From positions 1 to 34,543 of the forward strand of contig CAYYLD010000005.1 in the NCBI GenBank assembly GCA_964472495.1: a stretch of DNA of 34,543 nt, given 5' to 3'. The position numbers and the translations under genes were made by a program. The notes under the pieces were generated by a model. That model was given only the letters and a program-made list of their open reading frames with translations, was not told the DNA's origin and searched no databases. Origin of the DNA: CAYXST01 sp964472495 (lineage in GTDB: Bacteria > Patescibacteriota > Minisyncoccia > Portnoybacterales > UBA2143). The stretch's first letter is position 1. Each line of letters opens with the position of its first letter. Below, piece by piece: positions 8,145 to 16,620 of the stretch.

Positions 8145-8153
8145 TGGTAGAAT
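8145..8153 (+). promoter_or_regulatory. Extended -10 promoter
   Basis: TGGTAGAAT sits between the preceding terminator and the flavoprotein SD, 23 nt before the ATG at 8177. No strong -35 is seen. Confidence 0.45.
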
Positions 8154-8176
8154 TAGTGATAGAAGGAGATAAAAGT

Positions 8177-9532
8177 ATGAGTAAAATAGATATTTTAGTC
8201 ATTGGCGGCGGTCCGGCTGGCATGGTCGCGGCTGTAACAGCTAAGAAAAATTATCCGGACAAAAAAATCAGCTTGATTAGGAAAGAAGAGAAAGGAGTCG
8301 TTCCCTGCGGCATTCCTTATATTTTTGACCGCTTAAATTCAGTTAATGAGGATATAATGCCTAGTCAGCCCTTAATCGATAATGGAGTTGATTTGGTCGT
8401 TGGAGAAGTAACTAAGATTAAAACAGAGGAGAAAATAGTCGTTCTTAAAGATGAAAAGATTTATCAGTATGATAAATTGATTCTGGCCTTAGGTTCGGAA
8501 TCTCATTTAGTTCCTATTCCGGGCCTAGATAAACCAGGTGTCTGGCAGGTCAGAAAGGATTGTCAGTATTTAGAAGAATTGAGAAAAGCGGCTCTAAAAG
8601 CGAAAAATATAGCTATTATCGGCGGTGGCTTTATTGGGGTAGAATTTGCTGAAGAGTTAAGTAGTCTCAGGAATTTAAAGATAAGCATCGTTGAAATGTT
8701 AGAGCATTGTCTGTTGACTAATTTTGACCAGGAATTTGCCTTGGCCGCTGAAGAAAAACTGAAAAAGAAGGGCGTTAAAATATATACAGGAGCAAAGATA
8801 AAAGAAGTAAGCGGCCAAGATAAGGTTGAGTATTTAGAGTTGGAGAATGGAGAGAAAATAGCAGCTGATTTAGTTATCTTGTCAATTGGCGCTCGACCAA
8901 ATATTGATTTGGCTAAAGAAGCCGGAATAAGAACCGAAGAAAAAGGAGGTATTTGGGTTGATGAATACATGAGAACCAGTCAGCCGGATATTTTAGCTAT
9001 TGGTGATTGCGCTCAAACTAAAGATTTTATTACCGGTAGGAATATTCCGGTTATGTTAGCCTCGGTGGCTGCCAGTGAGGCTAGAATTGCCGCTAATAAT
9101 TTATATCAGATAAAACTGATTAGAGAAAATAAAGGCACGCTGGGGGTCTTTTCCACTTATATCAATGGTTTGACTCTGGCGGCGGCTGGCTTGACCGAAA
9201 GGAGAGCCAAAGAGGAGAAATTTGAATATATTGTTGGCCAGGCTCAAGCTCCCAATCGCCATCCGGGTAAATTGCCCGGCGCTGAACTAATTAGAGTGAA
9301 GCTAATTTTTGCTAAATCCTCGGAGGGGCTTTTATTAGGAGCGGAAATGATGGGACCGGAGAGCGTCGGCGAAATGATTAATGCGGTAGCCATGGCTATT
9401 CAGCATCAAGCCACCCTTTATGATTTTAACACTTGGCAAATAGCCACTCATCCGCTTTTGACTTCAGCGCCGACTGTTTATCCTCTGATTGCGGCCGCTC
9501 AAGAGGCCATGTTGAAATTAAAGTCAAAATAA
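8177..9532 (+). CDS. FAD-dependent pyridine nucleotide-disulfide oxidoreductase (NADH oxidase/CoA-disulfide reductase-like)
   Basis: A 451-aa flavoprotein. The FAD-binding VIGGGPAGMVAAV is at the N-terminus, the NAD-binding IIGGGFIGVEFAEE in the middle, and ILAIGDCAQT is the second FAD motif. C44 in VVPCGIPYIF is the single redox Cys characteristic of NADH oxidase and CoA-disulfide reductase relatives, rather than the CxxxxC of lipoamide dehydrogenases. The C-terminal dimerisation domain ends at ATHPLLTSAPTVYPL. AAGGAG 8 nt before the ATG fixes the start; an upstream in-frame codon would run through the promoter. Likely role: oxygen or peroxide detoxification or CoA-disulfide reduction. It is followed 18 nt later by the SDR gene. 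Confidence 0.9.
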   Translation: MSKIDILVIGGGPAGMVAAVTAKKNYPDKKISLIRKEEKGVVPCGIPYIFDRLNSVNEDIMPSQPLIDNGVDLVVGEVTKIKTEEKIVVLKDEKIYQYDKLILALGSESHLVPIPGLDKPGVWQVRKDCQYLEELRKAALKAKNIAIIGGGFIGVEFAEELSSLRNLKISIVEMLEHCLLTNFDQEFALAAEEKLKKKGVKIYTGAKIKEVSGQDKVEYLELENGEKIAADLVILSIGARPNIDLAKEAGIRTEEKGGIWVDEYMRTSQPDILAIGDCAQTKDFITGRNIPVMLASVAASEARIAANNLYQIKLIRENKGTLGVFSTYINGLTLAAAGLTERRAKEEKFEYIVGQAQAPNRHPGKLPGAELIRVKLIFAKSSEGLLLGAEMMGPESVGEMINAVAMAIQHQATLYDFNTWQIATHPLLTSAPTVYPLIAAAQEAMLKLKSK

Positions 9533-9550
9533 GAAAGGAGGTGAAAAAAA

Positions 9551-10309
9551 GTGAATTTGAAAGATAGAGTCGCTTTGGTTACCGGAGCCCGCCGCGGTAT
9601 TGGTCAGGGCATTGCTTTAGCTTTGGCTCAAGCCGGGGCCAAGGTGGTCGTCACCGACATTGACCGAGCTGACTGTCAGAAGGTGGTGGACCAGATTAAA
9701 AAATCGGGCCAGGATGGCTTAGCACTTAAAGTTGATGTCACCAGTAAAGAAGATGTTGAACAGGCCATTCAGAAAGCTGTTGAGAAGTTCAGTAAAATTG
9801 ATATTTTGGTTAATAACGCTGGCATCGCTCAATTTAAACCATTTTTAGAGTTAACCGAAGAGGAGTGGGATCGGACCTTGGATATTAATCTAAAAGGAAT
9901 GTTTTTATGCAGCCAGGCGGCTGTCAGAGAAATGGCTAAAAACAAATATGGACGGATTGTTAACATTGCCTCCATTGCTTCTGGTCAGGTTGGCGTCGGC
10001 TTTTTGAATATCGCCCATTATTGCGCTTCCAAAGGAGGGGTGACCGCTTTAACTGAGGCCTTGGCTTTGGAATTAGCTCCCTTGGGCATTAATGTCAATG
10101 CCATTGGGCCGGGGGTGATTGATACGCCGATGACTAAAGATATGTTGTCCGATGAAAAGACGAAAGAAGGAATAATGGCCCGCATTCCCAAGAAAAGATT
10201 AGGTCAGCCTAAAGACGTGGCTAGCGCAGCTGTTTTCTTAGCTTCGGAAGAGAACGATTATGTTACCGGAGTCACTTTGTTTGTTGACGGTGGTTGGTTA
10301 GCCGGCTAA
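9551..10309 (+). CDS. Short-chain dehydrogenase/reductase, FabG-like
   Basis: A 252-aa classical SDR. The cofactor motif is TGARRGIG (residues 11-18), then DVTS, NNAG, catalytic Ser in NIASIAS, and YCASKG with catalytic Tyr and Lys. The C-terminal VDGGWLAG is typical. GTG start with a strong AGGAGGTG SD. An Asp at the end of beta-2 (VTDIDR) argues for NAD(H) preference. Fatty-acid synthesis genes are not seen nearby, so a 3-oxoacyl-ACP role is uncertain. A sugar or 3-hydroxyacid dehydrogenase role is equally possible. Confidence 0.88.
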   Translation: MNLKDRVALVTGARRGIGQGIALALAQAGAKVVVTDIDRADCQKVVDQIKKSGQDGLALKVDVTSKEDVEQAIQKAVEKFSKIDILVNNAGIAQFKPFLELTEEEWDRTLDINLKGMFLCSQAAVREMAKNKYGRIVNIASIASGQVGVGFLNIAHYCASKGGVTALTEALALELAPLGINVNAIGPGVIDTPMTKDMLSDEKTKEGIMARIPKKRLGQPKDVASAAVFLASEENDYVTGVTLFVDGGWLAG

Positions 10310-10350
10310 ATTGTTGCAGTAAATTTCTTTTTGCGAGTGGCTTTTTAGTC

Positions 10351-10452
10351 ATGATTAAAATTAGTAAAAAAGTCCTCAAAGAGGTCTATCCAATTAAACA
10401 AAGTTTAATGGCTTCAGATTTAATTCCAGCTATTAATCAGGCGATAACATGA
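10351..10452 (+). CDS. Possible 33-aa small ORF overlapping trxB
   Basis: ATG at 10351 opens a 33-codon frame whose TGA overlaps the trxB ATG as ATGA, an arrangement used for coupled translation elsewhere in this window. The N-terminus MIKISKKVLKEVYP resembles the start of NAD(P)H-hydrate dehydratase (NnrD) proteins, from memory, but everything after it is missing. It could be a remnant or chance. There is no clear SD. Confidence 0.3.
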   Translation: MIKISKKVLKEVYPIKQSLMASDLIPAINQAIT

Positions 10453-11369
10453 AATATGATTTGATAATCATTGGCGGCGGGCCAGCGGCCATCAGTACAG
10501 GAATTTACGCCGCCCGCAAAAAATTAAAGACCCTTTTATTGACCAAAGATTGGGGCGGTCAGTTGAATTGGACTAATTTGATTGAAAACTATCCCGGTTT
10601 CGAATTAATCAGCGGGCCGGAATTAGTTAAGAAATTAGTTGCTCATCTGAAAAGATATCAAGGCGAGGACCTGGAAATCAGAGAGGGGAATGAAGTAAAA
10701 AAAATTGAAGTAGAGAATGAACATTCAATTAAAGTAAAAACAGATAAATCTTATCAGGCCAAGGCCTTGATTGTAGCCACCGGCCGGAATTACAAAAAAT
10801 TGGGCATAACTGGTGAGTCGGAATTTACCGGTAAGGGAGTTAGTTATTGCGTTACCTGTGATGGGCCTCTTTTTAAAGACAAAAAGGTAGCTGTCATTGG
10901 CGGCGGTAATGCCGGCCTGGAAGCAGCTTTAGATTTGCTCAATTACGCTTCGCAGATATACCTTCTGGAGTTTTTGTCCCAATTAACGGCTGATGAATCG
11001 CTTCAAGAAAGAGTTGGGAACAGTTCTAAGATTGATATTTTTACCAACGCGGCCGTCAGGGAAATTAAAGGCGGCCAGCTGGTCGAAAGCTTAGTTTATC
11101 AGGAACGGAGCTCTGGTCAGCATAGAGAGATAGCTGTTCAGGGGGTCTTTGTTGAGGTAGGGACAATAGCCAATTCCGCTTTGCTTAAAAATGTGGTAGA
11201 ATTAAATCAAGAGGGAGAAATTAAGATAGATGCTCAAAACAGAACCTCGGTTAAAAATATCTTTGCGGCCGGCGATGTCACCGATGTTTCCGGTAAACAG
11301 ATTGTCGTGGCGGCTGGTGAAGGAGCCAAAGCCGCTCTAAATGCTTATCAACGTTTATGCCGGAAATAA
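10449..11369 (+). CDS. trxB: Thioredoxin reductase-like flavoprotein
   Basis: A 306-aa low-molecular-weight thioredoxin reductase. The FAD motif IIGGGPAAIS is N-terminal. The redox pair is C134-V-T-C137 in SYCVTCDGP (Val where Ala is most common). The NADPH motif is VIGGGNAGLEAAL, and IFAAGDVTDV is the C-terminal FAD motif. It would pass electrons to thioredoxin or glutaredoxin-like proteins. The glutaredoxin gene overlaps its 3' end by 13 nt, which makes that protein the likely partner. A Thr/Tyr-rich HRRxxxR NADPH specificity motif is not obvious, so the cofactor may differ. Confidence 0.92.
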   Translation: MKYDLIIIGGGPAAISTGIYAARKKLKTLLLTKDWGGQLNWTNLIENYPGFELISGPELVKKLVAHLKRYQGEDLEIREGNEVKKIEVENEHSIKVKTDKSYQAKALIVATGRNYKKLGITGESEFTGKGVSYCVTCDGPLFKDKKVAVIGGGNAGLEAALDLLNYASQIYLLEFLSQLTADESLQERVGNSSKIDIFTNAAVREIKGGQLVESLVYQERSSGQHREIAVQGVFVEVGTIANSALLKNVVELNQEGEIKIDAQNRTSVKNIFAAGDVTDVSGKQIVVAAGEGAKAALNAYQRLCRK

Positions 11370-11596
11370 AAGTATATTCCACACCAAGCTGTCCCTATTG
11401 TTATACTCTCAAAGCGTTTTTAGATGAAAAGGGTTTTTCCTATGAAGATATTGATGTGGCTGAAGATGCTCAAGGCAGAGAAGAGATGATTCAAAAGACA
11501 GGCCAGATGGGCGTGCCGGTCGCCGAGATAGACGGCCAGATTGTTATTGGCTTCGACCGGGAAAGAATCTGCCAAATTTTAAATATTAAGGATTGA
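11357..11596 (+). CDS. Glutaredoxin/NrdH-like protein
   Basis: A 79-aa thioredoxin-fold redoxin with active site C12-P-Y-C15 (TPSCPYC), the cis-Pro in GVPVAEIDG and the glycine-containing VIGFDRERI. Length and motif fit the NrdH/glutaredoxin-3 group. Its start lies inside trxB, so the two are translationally coupled. With no glutathione synthesis genes in view, direct reduction by the neighbouring flavoprotein is plausible. Confidence 0.9.
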   Translation: MPEIKVYSTPSCPYCYTLKAFLDEKGFSYEDIDVAEDAQGREEMIQKTGQMGVPVAEIDGQIVIGFDRERICQILNIKD

Positions 11597-11675
11597 TTTC
11601 ATGGAATTATGAATGGTTTATGAAAATAATTGTTTATCTATTTCCATATTCACTTATATTTCATAATTCAATATT

Positions 11676-11840
11676 ATGTTTGATAAACAATCTATTAATT
11701 ATAAAAATCTCATCTTAGGGGTTTTGCTTGATATTTTGGTTATTATTGTTTTTATTCTGCTTTATCATGCCTATGTTGTTTCTCCCCAGCTTCGGGCCAG
11801 TCAGAATAATCCTTTGGAGCTTGAAGAGAATATAGATTAG
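11676..11840 (+). CDS. Small single-TM protein, 54 aa
   Basis: ATG at 11676 to TAG at 11838-11840. A short charged N-terminus is followed by one strong membrane span (about residues 12-31, LILGVLLDILVIIVFILLYH) and an acidic tail. The translation is typical protein-coding composition but no family is recognised and no SD is clear. It lies between glutaredoxin and the pilin gene. The 79 nt before it hold an AT-rich inverted repeat (GAATTATGAA 11604-11613 / TTCATAATTC 11660-11669). Confidence 0.5.
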   Translation: MFDKQSINYKNLILGVLLDILVIIVFILLYHAYVVSPQLRASQNNPLELEENID

Positions 11841-11890
11841 GTCAAATCTATATAAAATTAATCTATAATTATTAAATAAAGGATTTTAAC

Positions 11891-12409
11891 ACGAATCAAA
11901 CTATCTTTCAGCAAAGGTTTAAACAAAAAGGGTTCACTCTCATTGAATTGTTAGTGGTTGTCGCTATTATCGGTCTCTTGGCCAGCATTGTTTTGGTTAG
12001 CGTCAATACGGCCAGAAAGAAAGCCAGAGACGCCAGAAGATTATCCGAGTTAAGACAGATTCAGACAGCCTTAGAAATGTATTACAATGATAATGGCACT
12101 TATCCGACGAGACACTTAAACAGCGGTAGTGCAAACTGGATTAGTAGTTTGGGCGCTGATTTAGCTCCCTATCTTTCCAGTATGCCCCTTGACCCGGTTA
12201 ACAGCAGTCCATATCTTTATCGTTACGATGGCGGAGAAGCAGATGATTATCCGGGCTATGGTCTATTCTGCGCCATGGAGCATTCAGGAAATTTTAGCTT
12301 GGCTGATAGCGATGGAGGCTGGTATAATTTAGGTGATGGTCGTTATTATGAGATTGGTCCCGAGCCAGCCTATGATAAAAGTAGTGGGAACAATTGGTGG
12401 AGTGATTAA
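11891..12409 (+). CDS. Type IV pilin/pseudopilin with probable ACG start
   Basis: The class III signal and N-terminal helix are clear: KQKG|FTLIELLVVVAIIG, with cleavage after Gly and Glu at +5 of the mature protein, then RKKARDARRLSELRQIQTAL and YYNDNGTYP. The frame upstream of the leader has no ATG, GTG or TTG before a stop at 11873-11875. An SD-like AAAGGA (11878-11883) is spaced 7 nt from ACG at 11891, which would start a normal pilin leader (M)NQTIFQQRFKQKG. I therefore place the start at this ACG. Starting at TTG 11948 would delete the signal. The mature C-terminal part contains aromatic and Gly-rich stretches. It would be exported, processed by a prepilin peptidase and assembled in a pilus or competence pseudopilus. 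No pil machinery is nearby. Confidence 0.82.
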   Translation, partial: TNQTIFQQRFKQKGFTLIELLVVVAIIGLLASIVLVSVNTARKKARDARRLSELRQIQTALEMYYNDNGTYPTRHLNSGSANWISSLGADLAPYLSSMPLDPVNSSPYLYRYDGGEADDYPGYGLFCAMEHSGNFSLADSDGGWYNLGDGRYYEIGPEPAYDKSSGNNWWSD

Positions 12410-12435
12410 AATTTAATTCAAAAGGAGACACGATT

Positions 12436-13455
12436 ATGCCCATTAAAGTTGCTATCAATGGCTTTGGCCGGATTGGCCGGCCGGCCTTTCGTAATATTTT
12501 AGACAAACATTCGGATTTAGAGGTGGTTGCTATTAATGATTTGACTGACAATAAAACCCTGGCTCATTTGTTGAAATACGATTCGGTTTATGGAATTTAC
12601 AACAAATCGGTCAAGGCAACTGAGAAAAGTTTAGTCGTCGGTGATAAAGAATTTAAGTGTCTAGCCGAAAAAGACCCGGCCAAATTACCCTGGAAAGAAC
12701 TGGGTGTTGATATTGTTTTGGAATGTACTGGTTTGTTTACTAAATTAGAGGATGCCCGGAAACATCTGGAGGCCGGGGCGAAAAAAGTGATTGTGTCGGC
12801 TCCTTCCAAAAGTGAGGGAATGCCTCATTTTGTCTTAGGGGTTAATCAGGCGAGATATAGTCCGGAGAAAGATGATATTGTTTCAATGGGTTCTTGTACA
12901 ACTAATTGTTTAGCTCCGGTAGCTAAAGTTCTTGACGATAATTTTGAGATAGAGACCGGCCTGATGACGACTATCCACAGCTATACCAATGACCAGCGTT
13001 TACTTGATTTACCTCATCATGATTTGCGGCGAGCCCGGGCCGCCGCTTTATCAATGGTCCCAACGACTACTGGAGCGGCTATTGCCGTAACTAAGACCAT
13101 CCCGGCTTTAAAAGGGAAGATTCATGGCTTGGCTATTCGGGTACCGACGCCAGTCGTTTCTTTGGTCGATTTCGTGGCCAAAGTAAAGAAGGAAGCTAGT
13201 ATCGAAAAAGTTAATCAAGTCTTCAAGAAAGCGTCCGGCCAGGAGGAATTTAAAGGCATATTGGCTGTTGAAGAGGCGCCTTTAGTTTCTGTTGATTATC
13301 GTCAGAATCCTTTTTCGGCTATTGTTGATTTACCCTCGACTATGGTTCAGGGTAGGGATTTGGTTAAGGTTTTGGCTTGGTATGATAATGAATGGGGCTA
13401 TGCCTGTCGTTTGGCCGAATTTGCGGAGTTTATCGGGAGCAAACTCTCGCTTTAG
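12436..13455 (+). CDS. gap: Glyceraldehyde-3-phosphate dehydrogenase, type I
   Basis: A 339-aa phosphorylating GAPDH. The NAD site is INGFGRIGRPAFR, the catalytic Cys is C154 in SMGSCTTNCLAP, and the C-terminal end WYDNEWGYACRL is diagnostic. VAINDL at beta-2 carries the Asp that favours NAD. One departure is the S-loop region DLPHHDLRRARAAALSMVPTT, where the usual H-K-D-x-R-R appears as H-H-D-L-R-R. AAAGGAG lies 8 nt before the ATG. It opens a seven- to eight-gene same-strand sugar-phosphate operon. Confidence 0.97.
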   Translation: MPIKVAINGFGRIGRPAFRNILDKHSDLEVVAINDLTDNKTLAHLLKYDSVYGIYNKSVKATEKSLVVGDKEFKCLAEKDPAKLPWKELGVDIVLECTGLFTKLEDARKHLEAGAKKVIVSAPSKSEGMPHFVLGVNQARYSPEKDDIVSMGSCTTNCLAPVAKVLDDNFEIETGLMTTIHSYTNDQRLLDLPHHDLRRARAAALSMVPTTTGAAIAVTKTIPALKGKIHGLAIRVPTPVVSLVDFVAKVKKEASIEKVNQVFKKASGQEEFKGILAVEEAPLVSVDYRQNPFSAIVDLPSTMVQGRDLVKVLAWYDNEWGYACRLAEFAEFIGSKLSL

Positions 13456-13475
13456 GTATTTAAATCATAAATTAT

Positions 13476-13910
13476 ATGGTCTATCTCGGGGCTGACCACG
13501 CTGGTTGGCACTTAAAAGAAGAACTAAAGAAATATCTGGGAGAATTGGGCGAAGAGTACGAGGATTTAGGTAATCAGCGATTAGACCCCAAGGATGATTA
13601 CCCTGATTTTGCTTTAGCTGTGGCCGAAAAAGTGGCTCAGACTGGCGAAAAGGGTATTTTAATCTGCGCTACCGGATTAGGCATTTGTATAGTCGCCAAT
13701 AAGATTAAAGGTGTTCGGGGAGCGGTTTGCTGGGACGATTTTACCGCCTTACAATCACGCGAGCATAATGACGCCAATATCCTTTGTTTAGGCGGTAAGG
13801 TCCTTGATTTAGAGACCGCCAAAAAGATTGTTCGAGTTTGGCTAGAGACAGAATTTACGGGAGAAGAAAGACATGTCAGAAGATTGAAAAAGATTAAAGA
13901 TATAGAATAA
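13476..13910 (+). CDS. rpiB: Ribose-5-phosphate isomerase B
   Basis: A 144-aa RpiB/LacAB-family isomerase interconverting ribulose-5-phosphate and ribose-5-phosphate. YLGADHAGWHLKEEL holds the Asp-His substrate motif. C64 in ILICATGLG is the catalytic base (CATG replaces the common CGTG). SREHNDANILCLGG is also diagnostic. It lies 20 nt after gap without a clear SD. It feeds the transketolase and epimerase encoded downstream. Confidence 0.95.
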   Translation: MVYLGADHAGWHLKEELKKYLGELGEEYEDLGNQRLDPKDDYPDFALAVAEKVAQTGEKGILICATGLGICIVANKIKGVRGAVCWDDFTALQSREHNDANILCLGGKVLDLETAKKIVRVWLETEFTGEERHVRRLKKIKDIE

Positions 13911-13936
13911 TAAAGGCGTTATTTTAGGGGAGAGCT

Positions 13937-13983
13937 TTAAGGGACGCCCTTTTAAGGGACGCCCTTTAAAGGGCGTCCCTTTG
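13937..13983. repeat. Short palindromic repeat upstream of rpe (copy 3)
   Basis: A 26-bp perfect palindrome AGGGACGCCCTTT/AAAGGGCGTCCCT (13955-13980) is preceded by an extra half copy. It matches the inner part of the 22681-22740 repeat. It ends 7 nt before the rpe ATG and replaces any recognisable SD. Confidence 0.85.
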
Positions 13984-13987
13984 AACC

Positions 13988-14620
13988 ATGATTGAGATTA
14001 TTCCGACCATCATCGCCAAAGATTTTGAGGAACTTCAGAAAAAGGTTAAGCAAGTGGAGCCGTACGTTGACTGGATTCAACTGGATATTATGGATGGTCA
14101 ATTTGTTGAGAATGCTACTTGGCGCCAGCCAGCCGATTTAAATAATTTAGAAACCAAAGCCAAATTAGAAGCTCATTTAATGATTCAGAATCCCGAAGAG
14201 ACGATTGGCCAATGGATTGATTCAGGCGTTCAGAGAATTATTATCCATTTTGAGTCAACCAAACAACCCCAAGAAGTAATTGGGAAAATAAAGAAAGCTG
14301 GTTTAGGGATTGGCTTGGCTATTAATCCGGAGACACCGATTGAAGCAGTTGATGATTTTATTCCAGACCTCGATTTAGTTTTAGTCATGACTGTTCAGCC
14401 AGGTCGCGGTGGCCAGCCGTTTTTAGAAGAAACCTTAGATAAAATTAAGCAGTTGCGGGAGAAATATAAAGATGCTAATATAGAGGTAGATGGCGGAATC
14501 AATTTAGAAACCGCTCCCCAGGTTATCCAAGCCGGCGCTAATCTTTTAGCCAGCGGCAGCGCTATTTTTAATAGCGATAATATTGAGGAAACAATCAAGA
14601 AATTAAAATCATTTCAATAA
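13988..14620 (+). CDS. rpe: Ribulose-phosphate 3-epimerase
   Basis: A 210-aa TIM-barrel epimerase interconverting ribulose-5-phosphate and xylulose-5-phosphate. Metal and catalytic motifs are visible: IQLDIMDGQFVEN, AHLMIQNPEE, MTVQPGRGGQPF and IEVDGGINLETA, with the phosphate-binding ASGSAIF at the end. The usual first residues (PSxL) are changed to IPTIIAKDF, a mild departure. The start is directly behind a palindromic repeat and the gene ends 6 nt before the transketolase subunit. Confidence 0.94.
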   Translation: MIEIIPTIIAKDFEELQKKVKQVEPYVDWIQLDIMDGQFVENATWRQPADLNNLETKAKLEAHLMIQNPEETIGQWIDSGVQRIIIHFESTKQPQEVIGKIKKAGLGIGLAINPETPIEAVDDFIPDLDLVLVMTVQPGRGGQPFLEETLDKIKQLREKYKDANIEVDGGINLETAPQVIQAGANLLASGSAIFNSDNIEETIKKLKSFQ

Positions 14621-14626
14621 ATAGAT

Positions 14627-15478
14627 ATGACTGAAAAAGAGCTCAAAAAACTTTGCAATAATGTTCGTCAAGATATTATTTCTATGCTGGCTGAAGCTGG
14701 TTCAGGCCATCCGGGCGGCTCTCTTTCTATTGTCGAGATTTTGGTTGCTTTGTATTTTGGCGGAGTTTTAAGCCACGACCCTGAAAAGCAGAAATGGGAA
14801 GAAAGAGATAGGTTTTTCCTGTCCAAAGCCCATGCCTGTCCGGCTCTATATTCTGTTCTGGCCCGGGCTGGTTATTTACCCGTTGAGGAATTAAAAACCT
14901 TGCGCAAATTAGGCAGTCGGCTCCAAGGGCATTTGGACAGGGTTAAGTTGCCTTGCTTGGAAAGCTCGGCCGGGGCCTTGGGAGAAGGTTTGTCTTTGGG
15001 CTTAGGAGCGGCTTTAGCGGCTAGGTTTGATAATAAGAAGTGGTGGACTTATGTTTTAATGTCCGATGGCGAACAGGAAGAAGGCGAGACCATGGAGGCG
15101 ATGATGTTTGCTAAGCAGTACCAAATTGATAACTTGACCGCTATCGTTGATGTCAACGGCTTACAGATTGATAATTGGACTATTGAAGAAATGGGCGGCT
15201 CTTTTCTCAAAGAAAGATATGAAGCTTTTGGTTGGCACGTCATTGATATTGATGGCCATAATCTAGAACAGATTATTGAGGCCTGTCAAACGGCTAAAAG
15301 CATTCATAAACAACCGACCGTCATTTTGGCCCGGACGATTAAGGGTAAAGGCGTTTCTTTCATGGAGAATAAATTGGAATGGCACGGTAAGACGCCTGAT
15401 AAAGAGCAAGCCCAGGCGGCTTTGAAAGAGCTTAGAGAGGAAGCCAAGAAGATAGATAAAATAAAAGAGGTGATATAA
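14627..15478 (+). CDS. Transketolase, N-terminal (TPP-binding) subunit
   Basis: A 283-aa protein equal to the first third of transketolase. SGHPGGSLSIVEI and FFLSKAHACPALY are N-terminal signatures. SDGEQEEGETMEA is the TPP/Mg GDG-type motif with Ser for Gly at its first position. IVDVNGLQIDNWT supplies the metal-binding Asn. It pairs with the C-terminal subunit encoded from 15640 to form one enzyme that transfers two-carbon units between sugar phosphates. Split transketolases are known in archaea and many candidate phyla. It is 6 nt downstream of rpe. Confidence 0.94.
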   Translation: MTEKELKKLCNNVRQDIISMLAEAGSGHPGGSLSIVEILVALYFGGVLSHDPEKQKWEERDRFFLSKAHACPALYSVLARAGYLPVEELKTLRKLGSRLQGHLDRVKLPCLESSAGALGEGLSLGLGAALAARFDNKKWWTYVLMSDGEQEEGETMEAMMFAKQYQIDNLTAIVDVNGLQIDNWTIEEMGGSFLKERYEAFGWHVIDIDGHNLEQIIEACQTAKSIHKQPTVILARTIKGKGVSFMENKLEWHGKTPDKEQAQAALKELREEAKKIDKIKEVI

Positions 15479-15489
15479 GTCTCTATAAT

Positions 15490-15633
15490 GAAGTAAAGAA
15501 ATATATCTCTCAGCTACCGCGAAAATCCCCAGCGAGGATTTTCGCTGCAGCGAACTGCTCGCTCTTTTTGCTTCGCAAAAAACCATGCCCGCTCGCAGTC
15601 CGATGCCGCTGAAAGATATATTTCCTTACTTTC
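15490..15633. repeat. MITE-like element with about 25-bp terminal inverted repeats
   Basis: The left arm (15490-15514, GAAGTAAAGAAATATATC...) and right arm (15608-15633) are inverted copies with three or four differences. Inside is a perfect 10-bp hairpin GCGAAAATCC/GGATTTTCGC (15520-15545) and GCTCGC-rich sequence. It separates the two transketolase subunit genes, which otherwise should be adjacent. No coding sequence is seen inside. Confidence 0.7.
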
Positions 15634-15639
15634 ATAGCT

Positions 15640-16608
15640 ATGAATTTAGTAGAGAATCTCTATCAAAAGGATAAATTAGAACAAAAGCCGACTCGGGATG
15701 GTTATGGCGAGGGTTTGGTTGAATTAGGCCAAAAAAATCCTAATATTATTGTTCTCTGTGCTGATTTGACCAATTCCACCCGTTCGAATTGGTTTAAAGA
15801 AAAGTTTCCGGAAAGATTTATTGAGGTAGGTATTGCTGAACAGAATATGCTTGGCATTGCCACTGGTCTGGCCTTGCAGGGGAAAATCCCTTTTATTTCC
15901 ACTTATTCGGTTTTTTCGCCCGGCCTGAACTGGTGTCAATTACGGCTGGGCGCCTATGGTCAGGCCAATATTAAAGTGACTGGCGCTCATGCCGGGGTTT
16001 CGGTTGGCGCCGACGGAGCGACCCATCAGGGGCTGGAAGATATCGCCACTGTTCGCTGTATTCCAGGAATGACCGTTTTAGCTCCTTGCGATTATTTGGA
16101 AACCAAAAAAGCGACCCTGGCCGCCGCTGAAATGAAAGGGCCGGTTTATTTGAGATTTGCCCGGGAAGCGACCCCGGTTTTTACGACCGAGAAAACGCCT
16201 TTTAAAATAGGCCGGGCTGAAGTTTTTCGTAAAGGCGGCGACGTGACTATTATCGCCTGCGGGCCAACCGTTCACGAAGCCCTATTAGCCGCTCATCAAT
16301 TAGAAGAAGACGGTCTTTCTGTCGGCGTGATTAATAACCATACGATTAAGCCTATTGATAAAGAGACAATTATTGAAGCGGCTAAAAGAAGCGGGGCGGT
16401 GGTCACTGCTGAAGACCATCAAGTTATGGGCGGTTTGGGTTCGGCTGTGGCTGAAGTGTTAGCTAAAGACAAGCCAGTGCCCATAGAGATGATTGGCGTT
16501 CAGGACCGCTGGGGAGAATCCGGCTCTCCTGAAGAATTGATGAAAGAATTCCATTTAGTAGCCGAAGATATTAAAGAGGCGGTTAAGAAGGTTCTCCGAA
16601 GAAAATAG
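15640..16608 (+). CDS. Transketolase, C-terminal subunit
   Basis: A 322-aa protein covering the pyrimidine-binding and C-terminal domains of transketolase. FIEVGIAEQNMLGIATGLAL holds the glutamate that activates TPP. VTGAHAGVSVGADGATHQG, YLRFAREATPV and the C-terminal TAEDHQVMGGLGSAVAEVL and DRWGESGSPEELM are typical. The ATG lies directly behind the MITE-like element, with no SD. It is 161 nt from its partner subunit gene but on the same strand. Confidence 0.94.
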   Translation: MNLVENLYQKDKLEQKPTRDGYGEGLVELGQKNPNIIVLCADLTNSTRSNWFKEKFPERFIEVGIAEQNMLGIATGLALQGKIPFISTYSVFSPGLNWCQLRLGAYGQANIKVTGAHAGVSVGADGATHQGLEDIATVRCIPGMTVLAPCDYLETKKATLAAAEMKGPVYLRFAREATPVFTTEKTPFKIGRAEVFRKGGDVTIIACGPTVHEALLAAHQLEEDGLSVGVINNHTIKPIDKETIIEAAKRSGAVVTAEDHQVMGGLGSAVAEVLAKDKPVPIEMIGVQDRWGESGSPEELMKEFHLVAEDIKEAVKKVLRRK

Positions 16609-16620
16609 GGACATTCCTTC

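Noticed and set aside
10310..10448. Pseudogene of NAD(P)H-hydrate dehydratase
   Set aside because: Only about 14 residues look similar from memory; too short to call, so it is listed only as a possible small ORF.
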